A DNA stretch of 64,000 nt from Burkholderiales bacterium (lineage in GTDB: Bacteria; Pseudomonadota; Gammaproteobacteria; Burkholderiales; Burkholderiaceae_F), in assembly GCA_016716275.1 (NCBI GenBank), contig JADJWR010000003.1:1-64000 (forward strand), read 5' to 3'. Shown piece after piece: positions 9,563 to 18,205 of the stretch. Numbering within the stretch: the stretch's first letter is position 1; each line of letters starts with the position of its first letter. The position numbers and the translations under genes are program-made. Under the pieces are notes generated by a model that saw only the letters and a program-made list of their open reading frames with translations, was not told the DNA's origin and searched no databases.

Positions 9563-10462
9563 TCAGGCGAGTGCCGGGTCGGCGCGCAGCCGCGCCGCCA
9601 TCAGGTCGACGAAGGCGCGCACTTTCGCCGAAGCGAACCGGCCCTCGCGATGCACGATGTGCACCGGCCACGGCGGCGGCTCGAAGTCCTCCAGCAGCAG
9701 CTTCAGCCTGCGCGCTCCGAGCAGCGGCGCCACCTGGTACGACAGCAGCCGCGTGATGCCGAAGCCGCGCAGCGCAGCCTCGATGGCGGCGTCGTTGGTG
9801 GTTACCGTCAGCCGCGGCCGCACACGCACCGGGCGCATCCCGTCGCCCGCGTCGAACCGCCAGTGGATCGCGCCGCTGCCGGCGACGGAGGCGATCGTCG
9901 AGTGCTCCGTCAGCGCCTGCGGCAGCCGCGGCGTGCCCCGCCGCTCGAGGTATTCGGGCGACGCGCAAAGCACGATGCGGACGCTGCCCACCCGCAGCGC
10001 CCGCATGGTCGAGTCGGCGAGCTCGCCGATGCGCACGCCGACGTCGATCCCCTCCTCCAGCAGGCTGACCGAGCGGTCGAGCAGCACCGCCGAGATCTCG
10101 GTCTTCGGATAGCGCTCGAGGTACTCGACGATGCCCGGCATCACGAACATGCGGCCGAACAGCACCGGCGCGGTGACGGTGAGCTGGCCGCGCGGCTCGG
10201 CTTTGCCGCCCGCGGCCGACTCCTCGGCCGCCTCGACGTCGGCGAGGATGCGCCGTGCCTCCTCCAGGTAGCGCAGCCCGGCATCGGTCGCGCGCACGTG
10301 GCGGGTGGTGCGGTCGAGCAGCTTCACCCCGAGGTGCTCCTCCAGCATCGCCACCGCCCGTGTCACCGCCGGCGGCGACATGCGAAGGCGCCTCGCGCCG
10401 GCCGCGAATCCCTGCTCGTCGGCCACGGCGACGAACACGTTCATCAGCTGGAAGCGGTCCAC
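9563..10462 (-). CDS. LysR-family transcriptional regulator
   Basis: This is a 299-residue LysR-type regulator. The N-terminal winged helix-turn-helix reads FVAVADEQGFAAGARRLRMS and AVTRAVAMLEEHLGVKLLDR. A LysR substrate domain follows from about residue 90, including GQLTVTAPVLFGRMFVMPGI. It is divergent from the carboxymuconolactone-decarboxylase-like gene at 10606, with a 143-base AT-richer gap that contains GTGGAAT direct copies (near 10477 and 10519) and could carry its operator. By the usual LysR pattern it probably controls the divergent gene. The effector is unknown. Confidence 0.92.
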   Translation of the reverse strand: MDRFQLMNVFVAVADEQGFAAGARRLRMSPPAVTRAVAMLEEHLGVKLLDRTTRHVRATDAGLRYLEEARRILADVEAAEESAAGGKAEPRGQLTVTAPVLFGRMFVMPGIVEYLERYPKTEISAVLLDRSVSLLEEGIDVGVRIGELADSTMRALRVGSVRIVLCASPEYLERRGTPRLPQALTEHSTIASVAGSGAIHWRFDAGDGMRPVRVRPRLTVTTNDAAIEAALRGFGITRLLSYQVAPLLGARRLKLLLEDFEPPPWPVHIVHREGRFASAKVRAFVDLMAARLRADPALA

Positions 10463-10605
10463 AGCGTGTTCCTGTAAGTGGAATAAATAATTGTGAATGG
10501 CGATGATTCTTCTTTCAAGTGGAATTTGAGACAGTGCGGTCCGTCGCCGCGCGAGGCGCGTGGCGCAGGAGCTTCAACTCATTTCAACCGCAAAGGAGAT
10601 CGAAG

Positions 10606-11151
10606 ATGAGCCGCTTGAACGTCGTCACCAACGAGAACGCCAATGCCGAGCAGCAGGCGCTGCTGCAGGCGATCCAGTCGCAGCTCGGGATGGTGCCCAA
10701 CTTCCTCAAGGTGTTCGCCAACTCGCCGGCCGCGCTGCGCGCCTTTCTCGGCCTGCACGGCATCGCCGGCGAGGGCAGCCTGGAGGCGCAGACCCGCGAG
10801 CGCATCGCGCTGGCGCTGGCGCAGCAGAACGCCTGCCAGTACTGCGTGTCCGCCCACACCGCGATCGGCCGCAAGGCCGGCCTCGACGCGACGGAGATCG
10901 AGGCCAACCGCGCCGGCAGCAGCCGCGACGCCAGGGCCGCGGCGGCGGTGAAGTTCGCCAAGGCGCTTGCCGAGCACAACGGCGAGGTCACCACCGCCGA
11001 GATCTTCGCGGTGCGCGACGCCGGCTACAGCGACGCGGAAATCGTCGAGATCATCACCCACGTCGGCTTGAACGTGCTGACCAACATCCTCGGCAAGGCG
11101 AGCCGGGTCGAGATCGACTTCCCGAAAGTCGAGCTCAAGCTCGCCGCGTAG
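10606..11151 (+). CDS. Carboxymuconolactone decarboxylase/AhpD-like alkylhydroperoxidase-family protein (copy 1)
   Basis: This 181-residue all-helical CMD/AhpD-fold protein carries the redox-active CxxC and downstream His in NACQYCVSAHTAIG (residues ~85-97), the AhpD-type peroxidase core. The ATG at 10606 is chosen because AAGGAG lies 8 bases upstream and the N-terminus MSRLNVVTNENA matches the paralogue at 13987 (MPRLNVVTPSQA). An upstream in-frame start exists but has no ribosome site. It is divergent from a LysR gene and followed, after an 11-bp hairpin, by a flavin/ferredoxin-type reductase gene that may supply electrons. The actual substrate (hydroperoxide or other) is not known. Confidence 0.88.
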   Translation: MSRLNVVTNENANAEQQALLQAIQSQLGMVPNFLKVFANSPAALRAFLGLHGIAGEGSLEAQTRERIALALAQQNACQYCVSAHTAIGRKAGLDATEIEANRAGSSRDARAAAAVKFAKALAEHNGEVTTAEIFAVRDAGYSDAEIVEIITHVGLNVLTNILGKASRVEIDFPKVELKLAA

Positions 11152-11160
11152 CGCCAGGCA

Positions 11161-11190
11161 GGGCCGCCGCGCAGTGCGCCGCGGCGGCCC
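11161..11190 (+). terminator. GC-rich hairpin after the CMD-like gene
   Basis: GGGCCGCCGCG (11161-11171) pairs perfectly with CGCGGCGGCCC (11180-11190) around an 8-base loop, 10 bases after the CMD-like stop. No T run follows, so it may be a weak or read-through terminator or an RNA-stabilising structure before the next gene at 11223. Confidence 0.45.
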
Positions 11191-11222
11191 GTTGAAAGCG
11201 AAATCCGGACAGGAGCACGGCG

Positions 11223-12803
11223 ATGGGGCACCGTTTTGCAGCGCTGGCCTTCACCGAATCGGTGCGCGAAGTGCAGCGCTCGCTCGGCAGCCGCGCCGGC
11301 TACGCGGCGATGGAACAGGGTGAGGACTACAACCATGTCCTCGGCGAGCGCGAAGCGGCGTTCATCGCGGCGCGCGACAGCTTCTACCTGGCGAGCGTGG
11401 GCGACACCGGCTGGCCGTACGTGCAGCACCGCGGCGGCCCGGCGGGCTTCGTGAGGATCCTCGACGAACGCACCATCGGCTTCGCCGACTTCCGCGGCAA
11501 CCGCCAGTACGTGAGCGTCGGCAACCTGCGCAGGGACGACCGCGTCGCACTGCTCTTCATGGATTACCCGGGCCGCGCCCGCCTCAAGCTCCTTGGTCGC
11601 GCGCGCCTCGTCGGCGGCGGCGAACCCGGGCTGCTCGCCCGGCTGGAGGTGGCCGGCTACCGCGCGGCGGTCGAGCGCGGCCTGGTCATCCGCATCGAGG
11701 CGTTCGACTGGAACTGCCCGCAGCACATCACGCCGCGCTACACCGAGGCTGAGGTCGAGCGGCTCGTCGCGCCGGTGCTCGAAGAGAACCGTGAACTGAA
11801 GGCAGCCGCGCGCCCGAGCCGAGTTGCGCCGCCCGCCGCCATCGGCGGCGGGCCGCTCGATCTGGTCATCGCCGGCGTGCGCCAGCTCACGCCGCGCATT
11901 CGTTCCTACGAGCTGCGCGACCCGCAGGGACGCGAGCTGCCGGCCGTGCAGGCCGGCGCGCACCTCGAGGTGCCGGTCCCACTGGAAGACGGAACGACCG
12001 CAACGCGCCGCTATTCGATCGCCTCCGATCCGGCGCGGCGCGACGCCTACGAGATCGCGGTGCTGCGCGATGACGCCGGCACGGGCGCCTCGCGGGCGGC
12101 GCACGCATCGTTCGGGATCGGCCTGCGGCTGCGCTGCGGGACGCCGCGCAACGACTTCGCGCTGCACCAGGATGCGCGGCCGGCGGTGCTGATCGCCGGC
12201 GGGGTCGGCATCACGCCGATCAAGGCGATGGCACACGCGCTCAAGGGACGCGGCATCGGCGCTCAGCTGCACTACGCCGCGCGCAGCCGGGCGGAGGCTG
12301 CGTACCGCGACGAGCTCGCGCACGAACTCGGCGACGGCCTGCATCTGTATGCAGCGGCCGACGGCCGGCGCATCGACATCGAGGCGCTGCTCGCCGCCGC
12401 GCCGCCGGATGCGATGTTCTACGTTTGCGGTCCGCACCGGCTGCTCGAGGCGGTCGCCAGGGGAGCCGAGAACGCCGGAATCGATGCCGCGCGGATTCGG
12501 GTCGAGCGATTTGCCGCGGCGATCGCGGCCGACGCCCGAGCGGTCGAGGTCGAGCTGCGCCGCTCGGGCCGGACGCTGCGGGTTGCCGGCGACCAGACCA
12601 TCCTCGACGCGGCGCTCGCCGCCGGCGTCGAGGCGCCCTACGCCTGTCGCGCCGGCAACTGCAGGACCTGCGCGGTGCGGGTTCTCGAGGGCGAGCCCGA
12701 CCACCGGGATGCCGCGCTGTCGCCGGCCGACCGCGAACAACGGCGCCTGATGTGCCCCTGCGTCTCGCGCGCGAAAGGGGAGCGTCTGGTCATCGACCTC
12801 TGA
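11223..12803 (+). CDS. Fused pyridoxamine-phosphate-oxidase-like / ferredoxin-reductase / 2Fe-2S protein
   Basis: This is a three-part flavin and iron-sulfur oxidoreductase of 526 residues. Residues ~1-190 form an FMN-binding split barrel (PNPOx-like: FIAARDSFYLASVGDTGWPY, GNRQYVSVGNL). Residues ~215-430 form a ferredoxin-NADP-reductase-like module (RRYSIASDP for flavin, LIAGGVGITPIKAM for nucleotide, YVCGPHRL). The C-terminal ~80 residues form a plant-type 2Fe-2S domain with CRAGNCRTC and a fourth Cys in RRLMCPC. Such fusions act as electron-transfer reductases. The position after the CMD/AhpD-like gene suggests a shared redox pathway, which is inference. GACAGGAGCACGGCG precedes the ATG. 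Convergent with the AraC gene. Confidence 0.88.
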   Translation: MGHRFAALAFTESVREVQRSLGSRAGYAAMEQGEDYNHVLGEREAAFIAARDSFYLASVGDTGWPYVQHRGGPAGFVRILDERTIGFADFRGNRQYVSVGNLRRDDRVALLFMDYPGRARLKLLGRARLVGGGEPGLLARLEVAGYRAAVERGLVIRIEAFDWNCPQHITPRYTEAEVERLVAPVLEENRELKAAARPSRVAPPAAIGGGPLDLVIAGVRQLTPRIRSYELRDPQGRELPAVQAGAHLEVPVPLEDGTTATRRYSIASDPARRDAYEIAVLRDDAGTGASRAAHASFGIGLRLRCGTPRNDFALHQDARPAVLIAGGVGITPIKAMAHALKGRGIGAQLHYAARSRAEAAYRDELAHELGDGLHLYAAADGRRIDIEALLAAAPPDAMFYVCGPHRLLEAVARGAENAGIDAARIRVERFAAAIAADARAVEVELRRSGRTLRVAGDQTILDAALAAGVEAPYACRAGNCRTCAVRVLEGEPDHRDAALSPADREQRRLMCPCVSRAKGERLVIDL

Positions 12804-12907
12804 ACGAAGCGGCGATCGACCGGCCCGAACGCGATGGGCTGCGCGGTACGTCTGGCATCGGCGAAGGCGCGGCTTGGCGCCGTCGCTCGAGGGGGCCGGT
12901 GTCGGCC

Positions 12908-13864
12908 CTAGCCTTGCCCTGCCGCGTCGACGCCGGGCCCGGCCTGCCGGCGATACTGTCCTGGCGACGTGCCGACGATCTTCTTGAATGCCTTGCTGAA
13001 CGAGGCTTCCGTCCCATAGCCGACGCGTTCCGCGATCCGCGCAAGCGGCAGGCGGGTGGAGGTGAGCTGGGTGCGGGCGAGCTGCATGCGCCACAGCGTC
13101 AGGTACTGCAGCGGCGGCTGCCTGACCAGTCGCTGGAATCTTGCGGCAAACACCGAGCGCGACAGGCCGACCTGCCGCGCCAGGCCATCGAGCGTCCAGG
13201 CCTCGGTCGGTCGCCGATGCATCAGTTCGAGCGCCGCGCCGATCTGCCGATCGGCGAAGGCCGCCAACATGCCGGGCGACGATTCGCTGCTTTCGATGTA
13301 GGCGCGCAGCACCTGGATGAAGAGCACGGCGGCGAGCCGGTCGACCACCGCCTCCGCCCCCGGGCGCGCGGCGCGCGTCTCGTGAATCATGAAGTTCAGC
13401 GTCGCGTTCAGCCAGGCGAGATCCTGGCTGTCCGCGCCCTTGACGTGAATCAGGGTCGGCAGCGCGTCGAGCAGCGGATGCGGCGGATTCCGGTCAAAGC
13501 GGAAGTAACCGCACAGGATCGATGCCGGCTGCCCGTCGCCCTCGTTGACCACCGGGCCGTATCGATCGAGTGATTGTCCGGCGACGATCTCGGCGACTGG
13601 CCGGGCCGCCCCGCCGGGCGAATCGAGCAGCGCGTGCGCACCGCCTTGCGGCATCACGACCAGATCGCCCGCGTGCAGTGCGATCGGCTCGCGCCGGTCG
13701 GCAACGCGCAGCCAGAAGTTGCCGCGAACGACGATGTGAAAGGGCGCATCGCGGGTCGGCTCCATCGCCATTCCCCAGGGCGAGGCGAACTCGCAGCGGA
13801 AGTGAACGCCGCCGCGCAGACGCATCGTGGCGAGCATGTCACTGAGTACGTCTGTCTGACTCAT
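12908..13864 (-). CDS. AraC-family transcriptional regulator with cupin sensor domain
   Basis: This AraC/XylS regulator has a cupin_6-type N-terminal sensor (FRCEFASPWGMAM, HIVVRGNFWLRV, LHAGDLVVMPQGGAH) and two C-terminal helix-turn-helix motifs (LDGLARQVGLSRSVFAARF and IAERVGYGTEASFSKAFKK). ATG 13864 (MSQTDVLSDML) is preferred; an ATG at 13882 adds six residues. It is divergent from the second CMD-like gene at 13987 with a 122-base gap, repeating the layout of the LysR/CMD pair at 10.5 kb. It probably controls that gene, as is common for members of this type. The ligand is unknown. Confidence 0.9.
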   Translation of the reverse strand: MSQTDVLSDMLATMRLRGGVHFRCEFASPWGMAMEPTRDAPFHIVVRGNFWLRVADRREPIALHAGDLVVMPQGGAHALLDSPGGAARPVAEIVAGQSLDRYGPVVNEGDGQPASILCGYFRFDRNPPHPLLDALPTLIHVKGADSQDLAWLNATLNFMIHETRAARPGAEAVVDRLAAVLFIQVLRAYIESSESSPGMLAAFADRQIGAALELMHRRPTEAWTLDGLARQVGLSRSVFAARFQRLVRQPPLQYLTLWRMQLARTQLTSTRLPLARIAERVGYGTEASFSKAFKKIVGTSPGQYRRQAGPGVDAAGQG

Positions 13865-13986
13865 GCAGAGACGATGGGACAATTGATCGAGACGATTGCA
13901 TATTACGCGTCCGTTGCGATGATCGCAGAATTCTCCTGTCTTCCAGTCGGAAGCAACCCTTTGATCTCAACGACAGGAGCAGATCG

Positions 13987-14523
13987 ATGCCCAGACTCAA
14001 CGTAGTGACCCCATCGCAGGCAAGCGGCAGGACCCGCGAGCTGTATGACGGCCTGACGAAGGCCATCGGCGGCGTGCCGAACATCTACCAAGGCATTGGC
14101 AACAGCGCGGCGGCGCTCGGCGCGGCGCTGGGCATCGGCGAGGCGCTGAAGCACGGCCAGCTGACGGCCGCGGAGACGGAGGCGGTCAAGCTCGCGGTCA
14201 GCCAGGCCTATGGCTGCAACTACTGCCTGGCGGCGCACACGCTGCTGGGCAAGAAAGCCGGCCTGACCGACGAGCAGGCGATCGACATTCGGCGAGGAAC
14301 CTACGGACTGTCGAAGCTGGCTGCCCTGGTGAGCTTCGTCAACGCCGTGCTGCACCCGGGCGCGCGCCTGCCCGACGGTGAACTGCAGGCGGTCAGGGCG
14401 GCCGGCTACAACGACGCGCAGATCACCGAGGCGCTGATGGTCATCGCGCAGACGGTGTTCACGAACCTGTTCAACCGCGTGCACCAGACGCCGCTCGACT
14501 TTCCGGCCGCACCGAGCCTGTGA
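13987..14523 (+). CDS. Carboxymuconolactone decarboxylase/AhpD-like protein (copy 2)
   Basis: This is a 178-residue paralogue of the gene at 10606. The CxxC-His core reads GCNYCLAAHTLLGKKAG (residues ~77-93). It begins MPRLNVVTPSQASGRTRELY and ends QTPLDFPAAPSL. ACAGGAGCAGATCG before the ATG is a usable ribosome site. The glutaredoxin gene follows (ATG 14553, 29 bases after this stop), so the two are very likely co-transcribed and may work as a thiol-redox pair. It is divergent from the AraC regulator. The substrate is unknown. Confidence 0.88.
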   Translation: MPRLNVVTPSQASGRTRELYDGLTKAIGGVPNIYQGIGNSAAALGAALGIGEALKHGQLTAAETEAVKLAVSQAYGCNYCLAAHTLLGKKAGLTDEQAIDIRRGTYGLSKLAALVSFVNAVLHPGARLPDGELQAVRAAGYNDAQITEALMVIAQTVFTNLFNRVHQTPLDFPAAPSL

Positions 14524-14552
14524 TCCGTCGGCGAACCATCAAGGAGATCTTC

Positions 14553-14840
14553 ATGCCAGACACCAATGCCGCACTGCCGCGAGTCGAGATCTACACCGGA
14601 CCGAGCTGCTCGTACTGCCACCGGGCCAAGGCCCTGCTGAGGCGCAGGTCGCTCGACTATCGTGAACACGACGTTTCGAGACCGGACGCCCGTGCCGCGA
14701 TGGCGGCGCGACTGCCGGCCGCCCGCACGGTTCCGCAGATCTTCATCGACGGCGAGCACGTCGGCGGCTGCGACGATCTCGAGGCGCTCGAGGCCAGCGG
14801 CGCGCTGGACGCGCTGCTCCGGCACACATCCGCCGCCTGA
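14553..14840 (+). CDS. grxC: Glutaredoxin (dithiol, GrxC type)
   Basis: This 95-residue glutaredoxin has active site CSYC in YTGPSCSYCHRAKALLRRR (residues ~13-31), the cis-Pro segment TVPQIFIDGEHVGGCDDL and a normal C-terminal helix. It reduces disulfides with glutathione in the cytoplasm. Start ATG 14553 has AAGGAG seven bases upstream. CSYC instead of CPYC is a common variant. It is paired with the second CMD/AhpD-like gene. The symbol is by family; another grxC may exist elsewhere in the genome. Confidence 0.85.
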   Translation: MPDTNAALPRVEIYTGPSCSYCHRAKALLRRRSLDYREHDVSRPDARAAMAARLPAARTVPQIFIDGEHVGGCDDLEALEASGALDALLRHTSAA

Positions 14841-14946
14841 CCGCGGTGGCGTCGGAGTCGGCGGCGGGCATGGCGCTCGCCGCCGGCTCGGCATCCTGTT
14901 CGCGGCCGCCGCGCGCCGCGGTGGTGCAACATCACGCCGCCACGAA

Positions 14947-15642
14947 TCAGGCCAGCAAGGCCGGCAGCTCCGCCAGCGAACTGACGACGGCATCCGGCTT
15001 GCCCGGCAGCCGCTCGGGCCGCTGACCGTAGCGGTTGCACCAGACCACCCGCATGCCGAACGCCGAGGCGGCATAGGCATCCCAGGCATTCGACGACTGG
15101 AACGAGATTGCCCCGGCGGCAATGCCGAGTCGATCGACGGCCAGTTGGTAGACGCTCGGGTGCGGCTTGTATGCGCCGACCTCCTCGACCGACAGCACGG
15201 CGTCGAGCAGGTCGTCGAGGCCGGCCGAGCGCACCGCCGCTGCCAGCATCGGCGGCGTGCCATTGGACAGGATTGCGGTGACGAAGCCGCGCGACTTCAG
15301 CTCGCTAAGCACCGCCGGCACCTCCGGAAAGGTCGCCAGGTCCAGGTACAGGCTCATCAAGCGCTCGCGCAGCGCGGGCGAGGCCAGATCGAGGGTATCG
15401 AGCGCGTAGTCGAGCGCATCGCCGGTCACCTGCCAGAAGTCGGCGTGCCGCTGCTGCAGGGCGCGCAGCCAGGTGTACTGCAGCTGCTTGTCGCGCCACA
15501 GCGCGGCGAGCGGCTTGACCTGCCCGCCGAGCTCGTCCTGGCAGGCCGCCGCGGCGGCAGTGAAGTCGAACAGCGTGCCGTAGGCGTCGAAGACGCAGGC
15601 GCGGATGCCTCCGATGACCGGTGTGCCCGCCATTTCATCCAC
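14947..15642 (-). CDS. Haloacid dehalogenase, type II (HAD superfamily)
   Basis: This 231-residue HAD hydrolase is of the L-2-haloacid dehalogenase type, which hydrolyses 2-haloalkanoic acids to hydroxy acids. Motif I is VFDAYGTLFD (nucleophile Asp), motif II LSNGTP, the motif III lysine lies in YKPHPSVY, and the type II signature FQSSNAWDAYAA sits near the C-terminus. The SNxWD segment distinguishes it from general HAD phosphatases. The start could be ATG 15642 or 15633 (MAGTP). It is convergent with the glutaredoxin gene. Whether the natural substrate is halogenated is not known. Confidence 0.88.
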   Translation of the reverse strand: MDEMAGTPVIGGIRACVFDAYGTLFDFTAAAAACQDELGGQVKPLAALWRDKQLQYTWLRALQQRHADFWQVTGDALDYALDTLDLASPALRERLMSLYLDLATFPEVPAVLSELKSRGFVTAILSNGTPPMLAAAVRSAGLDDLLDAVLSVEEVGAYKPHPSVYQLAVDRLGIAAGAISFQSSNAWDAYAASAFGMRVVWCNRYGQRPERLPGKPDAVVSSLAELPALLA

Positions 15643-15835
15643 CTTTATCGCTTGATCCGTCGTGGGGGAAGTCGTCGACCTCGATCATGCGGTCGGCTGC
15701 TTTCAGGTAGGCCAGTGCAAGTCGGAGATTGTGCGCGGCACGCGCCGCCTTGGCCAGGGAGGGCGATCGACGAAGCGTCTTGTTCAGTTCGCTCGTCTCG
15801 CCGCCGAGCTGCGACGGCAGTTCTAGCGCCCGCAT
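15635..15835 (-). CDS. Possible small protein, unrecognised
   Basis: A 66-codon reading starts at ATG 15835 (MRALELPSQLGGETSELNK) and ends DDFPHDGSSDKGG at 15635, overlapping the dehalogenase start by eight bases. Its central segment SLAKAARAAHNLRLALAYLK looks like an amphipathic helix, unlike typical antisense noise. No family is recognised. The rest of the gap between the dehalogenase and the LysR gene (15836-16059) shows nothing else. It could be the tail of a larger broken gene. Confidence 0.25.
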   Translation of the reverse strand: MRALELPSQLGGETSELNKTLRRSPSLAKAARAAHNLRLALAYLKAADRMIEVDDFPHDGSSDKGG

Positions 15836-16059
15836 CAGGCAGGCCGCCGCGCTCCGGTCGGCTGACGTGCGCAGCCAGCCTCGCGATGGCGGCCCGACCG
15901 GTGCGAAGAACGTCCGCCAGATCGGGCAGCGGCCGGTCGCGGCGCGCCCGACTGGCCTGGCCCGACCGTTCTTCGCCCGCCCGCTCCGCGCCAAGGGCCG
16001 TGCGCTCCACCACCCCGAGGTCGAGCGAACGCGCAACGGCGGCAGCCGTGTCGGAGAGG

Positions 16060-17040
16060 CTACCGTGGCTTCGTTCTCGCGCGCCTGCCCGCCGTCGGCC
16101 GAGCCGCGGCACCGCGCATGCGTTCGGAAGGCCGCGAAATCGGGAAGACTTCGCCCACGTAGTGCGCCAGCATCGAGCAGAAGGCCGTGGCGTAGCGCGG
16201 CAGCGGGCGGCGTCTGTCCCAGAAGATGGCCAGCGGCTCCCGCACCGGTCTGCTCCGGTAGAGCAGCTGGACGATGCGCAGCGGATACCGATCGATTCGC
16301 ACCGCCGAGGGGACGATCGCTACGCCGTGTCCCCGCTCGGCCATCGCCAGCAGCGTATGCGGTGTCCGGCTTTCGAAGACGACGTTGGCCTCGATGCCTG
16401 CAAGACGGCAGGTGGCGTCGAAAGTACGGCGGGACAGGAAGCTGGCATCCAGTACGAGCAGCGGGTAGGTCGCGAGGTCGGCGACTTCGATGGCCGCCTT
16501 GCCGGGCATCAGCGCTGCAGGGCACGCAGCCAGCAACTCGACCGCTTCCAGCGGCATGCTTGCGAACCGCGGATCGGCGGGCGGAACCGCGCGGAGCAGA
16601 TTCTGGCCGAGGTGGATCTCGCCTCGCTCGAGCATTTCGAGCGTGTCGGACCACGCAACCGATTCGACCAGTTTCAGCTGGACTTTCGGGTACCGTTCCG
16701 CGTAGACGCGCAGGAAGCCGGCAAAGACGCCCTCGATGAACTGCGGCGACGCGGCCACCTTCAGCGTGCCCGTGTCGCCGCGGCGAAGCAGCTGCGCGCG
16801 CTCGCCGAGCGCGCTGGCATAGCTCAACAGGCCGCGGCAGTCGCCAAGCAACTGCTCGCCTTCGCCGGTCAGCACGAGCCGGCGGCCCACGCGATCGAAC
16901 AGCTTGAATCCGAGTTCCTGCTCGAGATTGCCGATCTGCCGGGACAGGGCGGGCTGGGCAACGTGCAGGCGCACGGCCGCCTTGGAGACCGAGCCCAGAT
17001 CGGCCACCGTGACGAAGGTCCGCGCATGCCGCAGATTCAT
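16060..17040 (-). CDS. LysR-family transcriptional regulator
   Basis: This is a 326-residue LysR regulator. The N-terminal helix-turn-helix reads FVTVADLGSVSKAAVRLHV and ALSRQIGNLEQELGFKLFDR. The effector domain runs from about residue 90 (GTLKVAASPQFIEGVFAGFL) and has a Pro/Arg-rich extra tail of about 25 residues after PISRPSERM. It is divergent from the Bug-type solute receptor gene at 17163, the classic arrangement for a regulator of that transporter component. The effector is unknown. Confidence 0.92.
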   Translation of the reverse strand: MNLRHARTFVTVADLGSVSKAAVRLHVAQPALSRQIGNLEQELGFKLFDRVGRRLVLTGEGEQLLGDCRGLLSYASALGERAQLLRRGDTGTLKVAASPQFIEGVFAGFLRVYAERYPKVQLKLVESVAWSDTLEMLERGEIHLGQNLLRAVPPADPRFASMPLEAVELLAACPAALMPGKAAIEVADLATYPLLVLDASFLSRRTFDATCRLAGIEANVVFESRTPHTLLAMAERGHGVAIVPSAVRIDRYPLRIVQLLYRSRPVREPLAIFWDRRRPLPRYATAFCSMLAHYVGEVFPISRPSERMRGAAARPTAGRRARTKPR

Positions 17041-17162
17041 CCGCTCACCTTATGCCATATCGGCATCATCGAGCAGCGAAATTATGTATTGGACTTCGAC
17101 CGCGCGTCCGCCGCAAATTGGCACCGGCGAGTTGTTCGCTGGATTTCGACAGGGAGGACCTC

Positions 17163-18131
17163 ATGAAGCGGCGTTGCCTGTTGTTGGTGTCCGCCCTCGG
17201 CGTTGGGCTCGCAGCCGTCGAGGCCGTCGCAGAGACCTGGCCGACCAGGCCGATCAAGGCGATCGTGCCCATTGCGGCGGGCAGCGTGATCGACATCGTT
17301 CCCCGCGTAGTGTTCGAGCAGCTGACGACGCAACTCGGGCAGGCCATCGTCGTGGAAAACCGGCCCGGTGCAGGGCAGACGATGGGCGCCAGCGCGGTCG
17401 CCAGGTCGGAGCCGGACGGCTATACGCTCCTCGTCAACTCGTCCGCGCACGCGATCGCACCAGCGCTTCATGCGAACTTGAGCTATCACCCGGCACGAGA
17501 CTTCTCGGCGGTCGTGCCGCTAGGAATTACGCCCTTCGTCCTGGTAGTCCGGCCGGACAGGGGCTTCAGGACGGTCGGCGACCTTGTCGCTGCCGCCAAC
17601 GCCAGACCGGGCACGTTCAATTTCTCCTCCCCCGGCGTGGGGTCCGCATCGCATCTGAGCGCAGAACGCTTCCGGCTCGGCGCCGGCGTGGCGGCCGTGC
17701 ACGTCCCGTTCAAGGGCGGCGCCGAAATGATGACCGAGGTGATCGCGGGGCGGATCGACTTCGCCTTCCTGGCGCTTGGCGCGGCCTTGCCGATGATCCG
17801 GGACGGCAAGCTCGCGGCGCTCGCGGTGAACAGTGCCACCCGTTCCTCGGCGCTGCCGGACGTGCCGACCATTCGGCAGGCCGGTTTCAGCGACGCAGAG
17901 TATCCGATGTGGTTCGGAATCTTCCTTCCCGCCCGGGCGCCACGCGAGATCGTCGAGAAGCTTCACCGCGAGACGCTGAAGGCGCTGCAACAGCCCAAGG
18001 TAAAGGAGAAGCTGGCAGCACTTGGCGTCGATCCGATGGTCGCGACGCCGGCCGAGTTCGACGCGCTGGTCGAAAGGGACATCGCCATCAACGCGGGGCT
18101 GGTCAGTGCAATCGGATTGACGGCGCGCTAG
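17163..18131 (+). CDS. Tripartite tricarboxylate transporter substrate-binding protein (Bug/TctC family)
   Basis: This 322-residue periplasmic receptor begins with the signal peptide MKRRCLLLVSALGVGLAA and a likely cleavage after AVAE. Bug-family hallmarks follow: WPTRPIKAIVPIAAGSVIDI, VENRPGAGQTMGA and SEPDGYTLLVNSS near residues 22-95, and LPDVPTIRQAGF near 235. ATG 17163 was chosen because AGGGAGGACCTC precedes it and the signal peptide starts there. No TctA or TctB gene is adjacent, so it is an orphan receptor, as is common for Bug proteins. The divergent LysR probably regulates it. The ligand is unknown. Confidence 0.92.
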   Translation: MKRRCLLLVSALGVGLAAVEAVAETWPTRPIKAIVPIAAGSVIDIVPRVVFEQLTTQLGQAIVVENRPGAGQTMGASAVARSEPDGYTLLVNSSAHAIAPALHANLSYHPARDFSAVVPLGITPFVLVVRPDRGFRTVGDLVAAANARPGTFNFSSPGVGSASHLSAERFRLGAGVAAVHVPFKGGAEMMTEVIAGRIDFAFLALGAALPMIRDGKLAALAVNSATRSSALPDVPTIRQAGFSDAEYPMWFGIFLPARAPREIVEKLHRETLKALQQPKVKEKLAALGVDPMVATPAEFDALVERDIAINAGLVSAIGLTAR

Positions 18132-18205
18132 CGGACCGGGCCGGGCAGAGCCGGCTTGGCGCGGCGGCGACATCCGTCCCGCCGAGCGAACGCCACCGCG
18201 CGACG

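Noticed and set aside
10473..10478. TGTAAG between the LysR gene and CMD copy 1
   Set aside because: Sixteen bases later the sequence is GAAT rather than CGAC, so it does not fit the two-box element.
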